Part shown: positions 10,603-18,062 of the stretch, piece by piece
How positions within the stretch are numbered: position 1 is the stretch's first letter
Layout of the letters: every line of letters starts with the position of its first letter
From: Gemmatimonadota bacterium
GTDB lineage: Bacteria; Gemmatimonadota; Gemmatimonadetes; Longimicrobiales; Gaopeijiaceae
DNA: 50,187 bases
NCBI GenBank assembly: GCA_007121555.1
Contig: SKKH01000123.1
Coordinates: 1 to 50,187 of the forward strand
Reading direction: 5' to 3'
Position numbers and translations under genes: made by a program
Notes under the pieces: model-generated
Told to the model about the DNA's origin: nothing
The model's input: the letters and a program-made list of their open reading frames with translations, nothing else
Databases searched by the model: none

Positions 10603-11586
10603 TCAGGGCCGGAAGAGGCCTCGGCTGGCGAAGAGGGGCTCACGGTTCGGTCCTTGGGAGGGCCGGGAGCGGATGAAGGCCTCCACCCACCGGGTGGCCC
10701 CCATGACCAGGGGCGTCCGGGCCCAGGGTCCGGGGACGGGCACGTGGGCCAGCCTCTCGCGGCCGTCCGTGGCCATCCCCCCGGCGCCCTCGATGAGGAG
10801 GGCCACCGGGAGCGCCTCGTGATGGCGCAGGTAGAGATTCTCTCCAGGCTCTCCTCGCCCCAGATAGGTCGCCGGTCGCAGGAGGGCGCCCCCTTCTCGC
10901 AGGATGCGGTAGGTCTCCCAGGACAGGGAGTGGATCGGACGGACGGTGGAGCCGGCGCGGAAGGGGGCGGAGCCGTCCAGGAGGTGCTTGGCGGCGAAAC
11001 CGAGGGGTTCGGGTTCCCATCCACCGGTCTCTGCCGGGACGAGGGCGAAGCTGCGTCCCCCCTCGGGGATGCGGAGGTTCCGAGAGGTCACCACAAAGCC
11101 CGAAGCCCTCCGGTCCAGTCGGAGGAGGTGGGTGCATCCTCCGAGGGCCAGGAGCATCGCGGTGTGCGCACCATGGAAGAGCATGCCCCCGACCTCCGCC
11201 TTCCCCGGTCCCCGGACCGTGAAGAGGGTGCCCACAGGACCCCCATGGAGGGGGGCGCCCGTTCCGCCCTCCAGGGGCAGGAGGAGGATCCCGGCGCCGC
11301 CGGATTCGTCGCGGCGGCCCTCGACTCGAGGCCAGGGGGGAGGCTCTCCGGCCGACCAGATCCACTCCGCCCCCGCCTCCTCCAGCGACTCCGTCAACGT
11401 CGTGCGGAACGAGAGCTCCAGCTCCGCCGCTCCTGAGATCTGCTCCAACGCCTCGACGTTTCGAATCGCCGCGCTGCCCAGAGCCATGAGAAGCCGCCCC
11501 ATCGCCCCGGAGCACCCGCCCGGGAGCTCCTGGTCCAGGAGTCGGGGCAGGGTGTCGGGCTCGATGGGCTCTCCAGTGCTGACCAC
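10603..11586 (-). CDS. Fructose-1,6-bisphosphatase-like protein with degenerate active site
   Basis: A 327-residue class I FBPase homologue and first gene of the cbb operon. The C-terminal half aligns well by eye with FBPase: REGGALLRPATY, then EGAGGMATDG (Glu266 matches the metal-binding Glu of the MEKAGG motif) and RTPLVMGA. The metal centre is not conserved: the family DPLDGSSNID is here LPLEGGTGAP (103-112), so the first Asp is lost and the second is Glu, and the SEED motif is SAGE (78-81). Classical FBPase activity is therefore doubtful; a structural, regulatory or altered-substrate role is possible. GTG 11586 is chosen because AGGAG lies 6 bases upstream; the frame runs open to 11742 through the promoter region. 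Confidence 0.85.
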   Translation of the reverse strand: MVSTGEPIEPDTLPRLLDQELPGGCSGAMGRLLMALGSAAIRNVEALEQISGAAELELSFRTTLTESLEEAGAEWIWSAGEPPPWPRVEGRRDESGGAGILLLPLEGGTGAPLHGGPVGTLFTVRGPGKAEVGGMLFHGAHTAMLLALGGCTHLLRLDRRASGFVVTSRNLRIPEGGRSFALVPAETGGWEPEPLGFAAKHLLDGSAPFRAGSTVRPIHSLSWETYRILREGGALLRPATYLGRGEPGENLYLRHHEALPVALLIEGAGGMATDGRERLAHVPVPGPWARTPLVMGATRWVEAFIRSRPSQGPNREPLFASRGLFRP

Positions 11587-11652
11587 GTGAGGCTCCTGAT
11601 TCCGGATCCGGGGTTCGCCCCGGCGCAGAGTTGGACCGAAACGAGGGCCGGC

Positions 11653-11689
11653 CTCCCGAGGCGTGCTCCGGTAGGCACGAGTCCGGGAG
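11653..11689. promoter_or_regulatory. Nested inverted repeat in cbb operon leader
   Basis: CTCCCG (11653-11658) pairs with CGGGAG (11684-11689), and inside it CGTGC (11662-11666) pairs with GCACG (11675-11679) around an 8-base loop. It would be in the 5' leader of the operon mRNA, about 65-100 bases before the FBPase-like start codon, or serve as a DNA dyad. Its function is unknown. Confidence 0.45.
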
Positions 11690-11737
11690 TGGGAAGAAAG
11701 ATGGGGGGAGTGGCGGATAAAGAAAAGACAAAATAAA

Positions 11738-11750
11738 TTCAATACATGAA
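11738..11750. promoter_or_regulatory. Candidate CbbR (LysR-type) binding dyad
   Basis: TTCAATACATGAA is a T-N11-A element with arms TTCA/TGAA, the general form of LysR-type operators. It overlaps the ATG at 11746, which favours a true cbbR start at 11770. A single short dyad in AT-rich DNA can arise by chance. Confidence 0.35.
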
Positions 11751-11769
11751 AGAAAAACTGAATATACGA

Positions 11770-12783
11770 ATGGACCGGGTCACCCTGCGTCAGCTTCGGG
11801 GACTCGCGGCGGTGGCTCGAGCCGGGACGGTGACCGCAGCAGCCGATCAGCTTGGGCTCACTCCACCGGCGGTCAGCATGCAGATCCGTCAGCTCGAGGA
11901 CACGGTGGGGATGCCCCTGGCCGAAAGGACCTCAGGGGGATTCGTCCTGACCGACGCGGGCTCCGAGGTCCTGGGCACGATCCACCGGATCGAGTCCGCG
12001 CTGCGGGAATGCGGAGAGGTCCTCGAAACGCTTCACCGGAAGGAAGGTGGGCGTGTGGTGGTGGGAGGGGTGAGCACGGCCAAGTACTTCCTTCCCCAGG
12101 CTGTGGCTTCTTTCGTGGAGAGCTGGCCAGGGGTGTCCGTTCGGCTCCAGATCGGGAACCGGGACGAGGTGATGGCTGCGCTGCGCAGCTACGAGATCGA
12201 CCTGGCGGTGACGGGGCGGCCTCCTCTGGACATCCCGATCCGGAAGGCGGCGATCGGAGATCATCCGTATGTGGTGATCGGTCCCCCGGACCACCCCCTG
12301 GCGGGGGGCGGTCCCGTCTCCCTCTCGGCCCTCGAACGCGAGACCTTCATCATGCGCGAGGAGGGGTCGGGAACCCGGAGCGTGGCCGCGCGGCTGATCG
12401 CCGAGGCCGGATTTCCGGCGCAGGTGGGTACGGAGATGAGCTCGAATGAGAGCATCAAGCAGGCCGTCATGGCCGGTCTGGGTGTGGCGGTGATCTCGGG
12501 CCACACCGTGGCCACAGAGTTGGCGAGCGGACGCCTGGCCATGCTTCCGGTTCGCGGCCTTCCCGTGCGGCGGCAGTGGTTCGTCACCAGTCGGGAAGAA
12601 AAACGTCTCCTGCCCCCCGCTGCGGCCTTCTGGGAGTTCCTGGCCACCCGTGGGGCCAGCTTTCTTCCCCATGTCCCGGGGCTCAAAGCCAAGGGCAAGA
12701 CCGGATCGAAGCGGAAGCCCAGGGGCGACCGAAAGCCGCGAAGGACCTCGAGAGATGAAGCGGAGGCGGCGTCGGACGACTGA
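11770..12783 (+). CDS. cbbR: LysR-type regulator of the cbb operon (CbbR-like)
   Basis: A 337-residue LysR-type regulator. An N-terminal winged helix (about 1-60) with TLRQLRGLAAVARAGTVTAA and PPAVSMQIRQLED is followed by a substrate-binding domain (about 90-295) with GVSTAKYFLPQ, a CbbR/CysB-like feature. It ends in a Lys/Arg-rich tail (KGKTGSKRKPRGDRKPRR) that most CbbR proteins lack. Divergence from the cbb operon supports the call. ATG 11770 gives the usual CbbR N-terminus; ATG 11746 would add eight residues from AT-rich DNA. Neither has a Shine-Dalgarno. It likely activates the operon and controls itself (family knowledge). Confidence 0.92.
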   Translation: MDRVTLRQLRGLAAVARAGTVTAAADQLGLTPPAVSMQIRQLEDTVGMPLAERTSGGFVLTDAGSEVLGTIHRIESALRECGEVLETLHRKEGGRVVVGGVSTAKYFLPQAVASFVESWPGVSVRLQIGNRDEVMAALRSYEIDLAVTGRPPLDIPIRKAAIGDHPYVVIGPPDHPLAGGGPVSLSALERETFIMREEGSGTRSVAARLIAEAGFPAQVGTEMSSNESIKQAVMAGLGVAVISGHTVATELASGRLAMLPVRGLPVRRQWFVTSREEKRLLPPAAAFWEFLATRGASFLPHVPGLKAKGKTGSKRKPRGDRKPRRTSRDEAEAASDD

Positions 12784-12908
12784 CTCCCCGCGTTTCGGGC
12801 CCCGGGGCCGGAGACCCATTGGGCCGCCAGGGGGGGAGGGCTGGCGAAGCCCCGGCTCTCGGTCCTATTCTGGGCTGAGCGGTCCAAGTCCCCCTAATTT
12901 CTCGTTCC

Positions 12909-14960
12909 ATGACCATCTCCACGTCGTACCCATCGTCGACTCCATCCCATGCCGGTGTTCTGGGCTCCCGGCGCTCCTGGCGTCCCCTGGCCTGGACCCT
13001 TCCGCTGGCGGGACTCCTCCTGGCTCTTGTCCTGCCCCAGCCCGCCGATGCCCAGCGGACCGAGCGGCCCCCCCTCCATGGGAAGGAGTGGATGGCCATC
13101 ACCGGGAAGCCGCTGGCAGCCACCGCCGGCGCCAGGATCTTCGAGGATGGGGGCAACGCAGTGGACGCCGCCGTGGCCATGCTGGGCGCCACGGCCACCA
13201 TGTGGGACGTGCTGGGGTGGGGCGGCGAGACCCAGGCCCTGATCTACAATCCGGAGACGGGACAGGTCATCGGCGTGAACGGCCTCGGCTTCGCTCCCTC
13301 CGGCGCGACGCCGGAGTTCTTCCATCGCCAGGGGATGCATTTTCCCCCCGAGCACGGTCCACAGGCGGCGGTCCTCCCTGGGACGCCGGGGGCCTTCATG
13401 GTGATGCTGGCCGAGTTCGGGCGCCTCTCCCTGGCCCAGGTCCTGGCCCCCTCGATCCAGATGGCCGACGGCTATCCCATCGAGGCCCAGGCCGCCAACT
13501 CCATGGAGCGAAGCAAGGAGCAGATCAAGGAGTGGGCGTATTCCCGGCAGGTCTTCCTTCCCCACCTCGGTTCGGAGGAGCGGGAGGCGCCCCACGCCGG
13601 TGAGATCTTCCGGCAGGGCGATCTGGCCGCCACCCTGAGAAAGCTGGTGGAGGCCGAGGAGGAGGCCCTGGCCGCGGGCGCCTCCCGGGAGGGGGCGATC
13701 ATGGCGGCCTACGACCGGTTCTACCGAGGGGATATCGCCGAGGAGCTGGTCCGGGCCACCCAGGAGGCCGGCGGCCTCATCACCATGGAGGACCTGGACC
13801 GGTGGGAGGTGAAGCTGGAGGAGCCGGTGTCCACGACCTACCGCGACATCGAGGTCTACAAGCTGGACTTCTGGACCCAGGGTCCGGTGATGCTCCAGGC
13901 GCTGAACCTCCTGGAGAATGCCGATCTGAAGGCCAAGGGATTCAACAGCGCCCGGTACATACACGCCCTCTACCAGGCCATGAACCTGGCCTTCGCGGAT
14001 CGGGATTTCTACTACGGAGATCCGGCCTTTGAGCCCATGACGCCGGCAGAGGGGCTGCTCTCGAAGGAGTACGCCAGGGACCGATGGGCCCAGGTGGACT
14101 GGGAGCGCAACGACCCGGAGGTCGGGCCCGGCGACCCCTACCCCTATCAGGGTGAGGAGAATCCCTTCAGGGATCACCTGGAGGCCTGGGAGCCCAACCC
14201 CTCCTTCCTCGAGTCCGACCCGCCCGGGTACGTGGACAGCGAGGACGGGGCCAACGGGGAGGGCGCGCGTGCACGGCCGGGTGAGACGCGGAGCGCGAGC
14301 GCCACCGGTTCCGGGCGGACCGGGAGTGCCACCGGATCCGCTGCCCCCGAGGGCTGGGACCCCGAGGATCCCTTCTACCGCGGGACCACCGCGATCCAGA
14401 CTGCCGACGCCGAGGGCTGGCTCGTGTCGGTGACTCCATCGGGTGGGTGGATTCCGGCCTTCATCGCGGGCTCGACGGGGATCGGGCTCAGTCAGCGGAT
14501 GCAGAGCTTCGTGACCGACCCCAGGATGAACCCCTACAACGTGGTGGAGCCGGGCAAGCGCCCCCGGGTGACCCTGACCCCCTCGCTGGCCATGAAGGAC
14601 GGAGCGCCCCTGATGGCCTTCTCCGTCCAGGGCGGGGACGGCCAGGACCAGAACCTCCTCCAGATGTTCCTGAACATGGTGGAGTGGGACATGACGGTGC
14701 AGGAGGCGGCCGAGGCCCCCAACATCCAGTCCTACCAGTTGCGGGGGTCCTTCGGCGATCACGTATCCCGGCCCGGAGAGCTTCTGGTCCACGAGGAGAC
14801 CCCTTCCTGGGTCCAGAGGGAGCTCCGGGGCATGGGGTATTCGATCCGTACATCGCCCCGGACGTCGGGCCCCCTCCAGGGCATCTGGCTGGATCGGGAG
14901 CACGGGACCTTCTGGGGAGGTGTGAGCAATCATGGAGAGGACTATGGCATCGCCTGGTAG
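12909..14960 (+). CDS. Exported gamma-glutamyltransferase-family protein
   Basis: A 683-residue N-terminal-nucleophile hydrolase precursor with a signal peptide (hydrophobic 26-46, cut after PADAQ). The large-subunit part starts with KPLAATAGARIFEDGGNAVDAA. The expected self-cleavage Thr lies in YRGTTAIQTADAEG, where the family usually has TTH; downstream SVTPSGGW and GGDGQDQN follow. GGDGQ rather than SPGGSRI places it nearer the YwrD/HpxW-like branch than true glutathione-cleaving enzymes (family knowledge). A 40-residue Gly/Ala/Ser/Arg-rich linker lies just before the cleavage site. There is no Shine-Dalgarno before ATG 12909. Its 3' end overlaps the TPR gene by 29 bases, so they are probably co-transcribed. 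The substrate is unknown. Confidence 0.9.
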   Translation: MTISTSYPSSTPSHAGVLGSRRSWRPLAWTLPLAGLLLALVLPQPADAQRTERPPLHGKEWMAITGKPLAATAGARIFEDGGNAVDAAVAMLGATATMWDVLGWGGETQALIYNPETGQVIGVNGLGFAPSGATPEFFHRQGMHFPPEHGPQAAVLPGTPGAFMVMLAEFGRLSLAQVLAPSIQMADGYPIEAQAANSMERSKEQIKEWAYSRQVFLPHLGSEEREAPHAGEIFRQGDLAATLRKLVEAEEEALAAGASREGAIMAAYDRFYRGDIAEELVRATQEAGGLITMEDLDRWEVKLEEPVSTTYRDIEVYKLDFWTQGPVMLQALNLLENADLKAKGFNSARYIHALYQAMNLAFADRDFYYGDPAFEPMTPAEGLLSKEYARDRWAQVDWERNDPEVGPGDPYPYQGEENPFRDHLEAWEPNPSFLESDPPGYVDSEDGANGEGARARPGETRSASATGSGRTGSATGSAAPEGWDPEDPFYRGTTAIQTADAEGWLVSVTPSGGWIPAFIAGSTGIGLSQRMQSFVTDPRMNPYNVVEPGKRPRVTLTPSLAMKDGAPLMAFSVQGGDGQDQNLLQMFLNMVEWDMTVQEAAEAPNIQSYQLRGSFGDHVSRPGELLVHEETPSWVQRELRGMGYSIRTSPRTSGPLQGIWLDREHGTFWGGVSNHGEDYGIAW

Positions 14961-16605
14961 GGTGTGGGGAGCTCGCTACGCGGCCTCCTTCGTCGTTTTC
15001 GTCCTCCTTCTGGGCCTGGGCATGGCGGAGGAGGTGACCGCTCAGAGCGGGGCGCACTCGCACGGCGCCTCCGAGGTGGTGGACCGGGCGGCGGAGTCCG
15101 TCCCTCTCTACGAGAATCTGGGTTCGTTGGAGCGTCCGGTGGACACCGCCCAGGAGGAGGCCCGGGCCTATTTCCAACAGGGCCTTCGCCTGACTTATGG
15201 ATTCGGGCACCCCGAGGCGATCCGCTCGTTTCGGGCAGCCCGGGAACGGGATCCCGAGTGCGCCATGTGCTGGTGGGGAGAGGCATGGGCGCTGGGTCCC
15301 TACATCAACTCCGCCACCATGACCGACGAGGACGAGGTGGCGGCCCATGCTGCGATCCAGCGGGCCATGGAGCTCAGGGACCAGGAGGGTGTGTCGGAGG
15401 TGGACCGGGCCCTCATCGAGGCCATGGCGGAGCGCTACCAGCCCACCCCCGACGCCGATCGCCGACCCGCCCTGGATTCCGCCTACGCCGACGCCATGCG
15501 CCACGTGGTTCGGGAGCACCCCCACGATCTCGATGCCGCCACTCTACTGGGCGAGGCGCTCATGGTCCTGCGCCCCTGGGACCAGTGGCAGCGAGACGGC
15601 ACCCCCCAGCCCGGGACCCTGGAGGTCCTGGCGGTTCTGGAGAGCGTGCTGGGACGCGATCTGGGTCATCCCGGAGCCTGTCATCTCTACATCCACGCCG
15701 TGGAGGCCTCCCTGGAACCCCAGAGGGCCGAGCCCTGTGCGGACCTCCTGGGATCGTCGATTCCGGGGGCGAGCCACATCCGGCACATGCCCTCCCACAT
15801 CTACATGCGGGTCGGGCGCTACCACGACGCGGTGCGGGGGAACACGGCGGCCTGGCACGTGGATCAGCAGGCCGCCCATGGGGGGCCGCCGGGGATTTAC
15901 CCGACCCACAACCTCCACATGCTATCCTTTGCCGCCTCCTTCGACGGACAGAGCGCGGTGGCGATGCAGGCGGCCCGGGACCTGGCGCGACTGGCTCCGC
16001 CCACGGGGTTCTACCGGCACCTGACCAAGGCCCGGTTCGGCCGATGGGACGAACTCCTTGAGGACGAGACCGCTCCGGAAGGCGACTTCCAGCGGGGGGT
16101 CTGGCACTTCGCTCGGGGGCTGGCCCAGCTCCGGACCGGTGAGGTGGAGGCCGCCGAGATGGACCTCTCGGCCCTCACCGGAATCCGCGACGAGATCGGC
16201 GACACCCGCTTTCGTCGGCATCCCCACAGCGACCTCCTGGGCATGGCCCAGGGCATTCTGGCCGGTGAACTTCACGCGTCCGCTCGCCGGTTCGACGAGG
16301 CGGTGGAGGCGCTGGAGGCGGCCCTTCCTCTGGAAGAGGGTCTCCCCTACGATGAGCCCGAGCCATGGTTCATCCCGGTCCGTCACGTCCTCGGAGCGGT
16401 CCTCATGGAGGCGGACCGTCCCCGGGAGGCCGAGGCGGTCTACCGTGAGGCCCTGAGCATCCACCCGGAGAACGGATGGTCCCTCTTTGGGCTGGCCCAG
16501 GCTCTGGAGGCCCAGGGTCGGGTCGACGAGGCGGCCGAGGTGGAGGCTCGCTTCGAACACATGTGGGAACGAGCCGACGTCTGGCTGCTCAGCTCCCGCT
16601 TCTGA
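14932..16605 (+). CDS. Exported TPR-repeat protein
   Basis: A 557-residue protein with a signal peptide (hydrophobic 17-37, cut near VTAQS). The rest is alpha-helical repeats: a TPR near the start (ARAYFQQGLRLTYGFGHPEAIRSFRAARERDP, typical of exported TPR proteins), a conserved middle with ECAMCWWGEAWALGPYIN, HLYIHAVEAS and HIRHMPSHIYMRVGRY, and a C-terminal TPR pair (FDEAVEALEAALPLEEG, AEAVYREALSIHPENGWS). The Cys and His-rich middle is common to this hypothetical family; its function is unknown. ATG 14932 (GGGGAGG 11 bases upstream) or ATG 14944 could be the start. It overlaps the preceding gene by 29 bases. Confidence 0.88.
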   Translation: MERTMASPGRVWGARYAASFVVFVLLLGLGMAEEVTAQSGAHSHGASEVVDRAAESVPLYENLGSLERPVDTAQEEARAYFQQGLRLTYGFGHPEAIRSFRAARERDPECAMCWWGEAWALGPYINSATMTDEDEVAAHAAIQRAMELRDQEGVSEVDRALIEAMAERYQPTPDADRRPALDSAYADAMRHVVREHPHDLDAATLLGEALMVLRPWDQWQRDGTPQPGTLEVLAVLESVLGRDLGHPGACHLYIHAVEASLEPQRAEPCADLLGSSIPGASHIRHMPSHIYMRVGRYHDAVRGNTAAWHVDQQAAHGGPPGIYPTHNLHMLSFAASFDGQSAVAMQAARDLARLAPPTGFYRHLTKARFGRWDELLEDETAPEGDFQRGVWHFARGLAQLRTGEVEAAEMDLSALTGIRDEIGDTRFRRHPHSDLLGMAQGILAGELHASARRFDEAVEALEAALPLEEGLPYDEPEPWFIPVRHVLGAVLMEADRPREAEAVYREALSIHPENGWSLFGLAQALEAQGRVDEAAEVEARFEHMWERADVWLLSSRF

Positions 16606-16694
16606 CCCGGGGGACCTGTCGAGCGCACGAAGCGCCCCACCCGCGGGCCCGGCCACATCGCAGCCCTCCTGAATTCAACCAAAGATCGATTTCC

Positions 16695-18062
16695 ATGACA
16701 CGAACGACGCTTCGAAGTTGCTCCGTGGGCGAGAGGTATTCCCTGGGCGAGCGCCCATCCGCCCTCGCCGTGGGCGCGTTCCTCGTCGCCGCCCTCCTCC
16801 TTGCCGGACCCCTCTCGGCGCAGGAACAGCCGCTGGCCTTCCAGGGCGCCACACTCGTGCCCATCGCGGGCCCGCCGATTCAAGACGGCGTGCTGGTGGT
16901 CCACCGGGGCGAGATCACGGCGGTGGGGGCGGCGGGAGAGGTGGACATGCCCGGCAACGCAGAGGTTCGGGACGTCTCGGGGATGTACATCATGCCGGGG
17001 ATGGTCGACACCCACTCCCACATCGGCGGAGGAGACGGGGGAGACCGTTCGGCGCCGATCCACGGCGAGGTCCGGATCCTCGACGCCCTGGACGCCCGCC
17101 ACGACCGGATCCGTACGGCCCGGGCCGGAGGGGTGACGACCGCGAACATCATGCCCGGATCGGGCCACCTCATGAGCGGTCAGACCGCGTACGTGAAGCT
17201 TCGGGACGGTCGGACCATCTACGACCTCCTCCTCTGCGACGACGTGCGCACGGAGATCTGCGGGGGGATGAAGATGGCCAACGGCACGAATCCCATCGGC
17301 AGCCCTCCCTTTCCGGAGACCCGGGCCCGATCCGCCGCCCTGGTCCGAGCCAAGTTTGTCGAGGCCCAGCAGTACGCGGGGCGGGTCCAGGACGCCAACG
17401 GAGATCCGGAGCAGGTGCCGGCCCGGAACCTGGAGCTCGAGACCCTCATGGAGATCCTGGACGGACGGCGGATCGTCCACTTCCACACCCACCGCCACGA
17501 CGACATCCTCACGGCGATCCGTCTCTCCGAGGAGTTCGGCTTCCGGGTGGTCCTCCACCACGTGAGTGAGGCCGCCATGGTGGCGCCGGAGATCGCGGCA
17601 GCGGGCGTCCCCTCCTCCATCATCGTGATCGACGCGCCGGGCGGGAAGCTGGAGGCGGTGAACCTCACCTTCGACGCCGGGGCCGCCCTGGAGGAGCACG
17701 GGGCGGATGTGGCCTTCCACACCGACGACCCCATCACCGACTCTCGGGTCTTCCTCCGCTCCGCGGGGCTGTCCGTCCGTGCCGGGATGTCCCGGGAAGC
17801 GGCCCTGGAGGCCCTCACCCTGGCGGGGGCCCGGATGATGGACCTGGAAGATCGGGTGGGATCGCTGGAGGTGGGGAAGGACGCTGACTTCGTGCTTCTC
17901 ACCGGGGATCCCCTCAGCGTGTACACCCGGGTGCAGGAGACCTGGATCGATGGGATCAGGGTCTTCGACCTGGACGATCCCGAAGACCGGGCCTACGCGG
18001 TCGGAGGATACGGGGTCACGCCGGATCAGGGGGGACACCACCACGGCATGGGGGGACACTGA
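16695..18062 (+). CDS. Exported amidohydrolase with intact metal site
   Basis: A 455-residue amidohydrolase-superfamily protein with a signal peptide (hydrophobic 24-41, cut after LSAQ). The composite domain (FQGATLVPIAGPPIQDGVLV) precedes the TIM barrel. Metal ligands are visible: His107 and His109 in VDTHSH, HFHTHRHDD, VLHHVSEA, and Asp in FHTDDP. The C-terminal composite domain has GSLEVGKDADFVLLTGDP, and the tail is His-rich (GGHHHGMGGH). It resembles exported imidazolonepropionase/adenine-deaminase-like enzymes, but the substrate cannot be read from the sequence. The frame is open upstream to 16476; only ATG 16695 gives the signal. It is followed by a degenerate paralogue in TGATG overlap. 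Confidence 0.92.
   Translation: MTRTTLRSCSVGERYSLGERPSALAVGAFLVAALLLAGPLSAQEQPLAFQGATLVPIAGPPIQDGVLVVHRGEITAVGAAGEVDMPGNAEVRDVSGMYIMPGMVDTHSHIGGGDGGDRSAPIHGEVRILDALDARHDRIRTARAGGVTTANIMPGSGHLMSGQTAYVKLRDGRTIYDLLLCDDVRTEICGGMKMANGTNPIGSPPFPETRARSAALVRAKFVEAQQYAGRVQDANGDPEQVPARNLELETLMEILDGRRIVHFHTHRHDDILTAIRLSEEFGFRVVLHHVSEAAMVAPEIAAAGVPSSIIVIDAPGGKLEAVNLTFDAGAALEEHGADVAFHTDDPITDSRVFLRSAGLSVRAGMSREAALEALTLAGARMMDLEDRVGSLEVGKDADFVLLTGDPLSVYTRVQETWIDGIRVFDLDDPEDRAYAVGGYGVTPDQGGHHHGMGGH

Larger units (their letters stand above)
11587..11769. promoter_or_regulatory. cbb operon / cbbR divergent promoter region
   Basis: This gap separates the divergent cbb operon and cbbR. It holds a strikingly AT-rich block (11715-11768) in otherwise GC-rich DNA, the likely site of both promoters. 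On the minus strand TTGAAT followed 16 bases later by TTATCC is a possible weak promoter for the operon. LysR-type CbbR proteins usually bind such divergent regions and respond to Calvin-cycle metabolites (family knowledge). Confidence 0.55.

Noticed and set aside
10569-11024. N-terminal extension of phosphoribulokinase to 443 residues
   Set aside because: It overlaps the FBPase-like gene in another frame, and the known enzyme begins at ATG 10568 with catalytic residue numbers matching the Rhodobacter enzyme.
12796-12812. GC-rich palindrome GGCCCCGGGGCC after cbbR
   Set aside because: It has no loop or T-run and is of a kind expected by chance in DNA of this composition.
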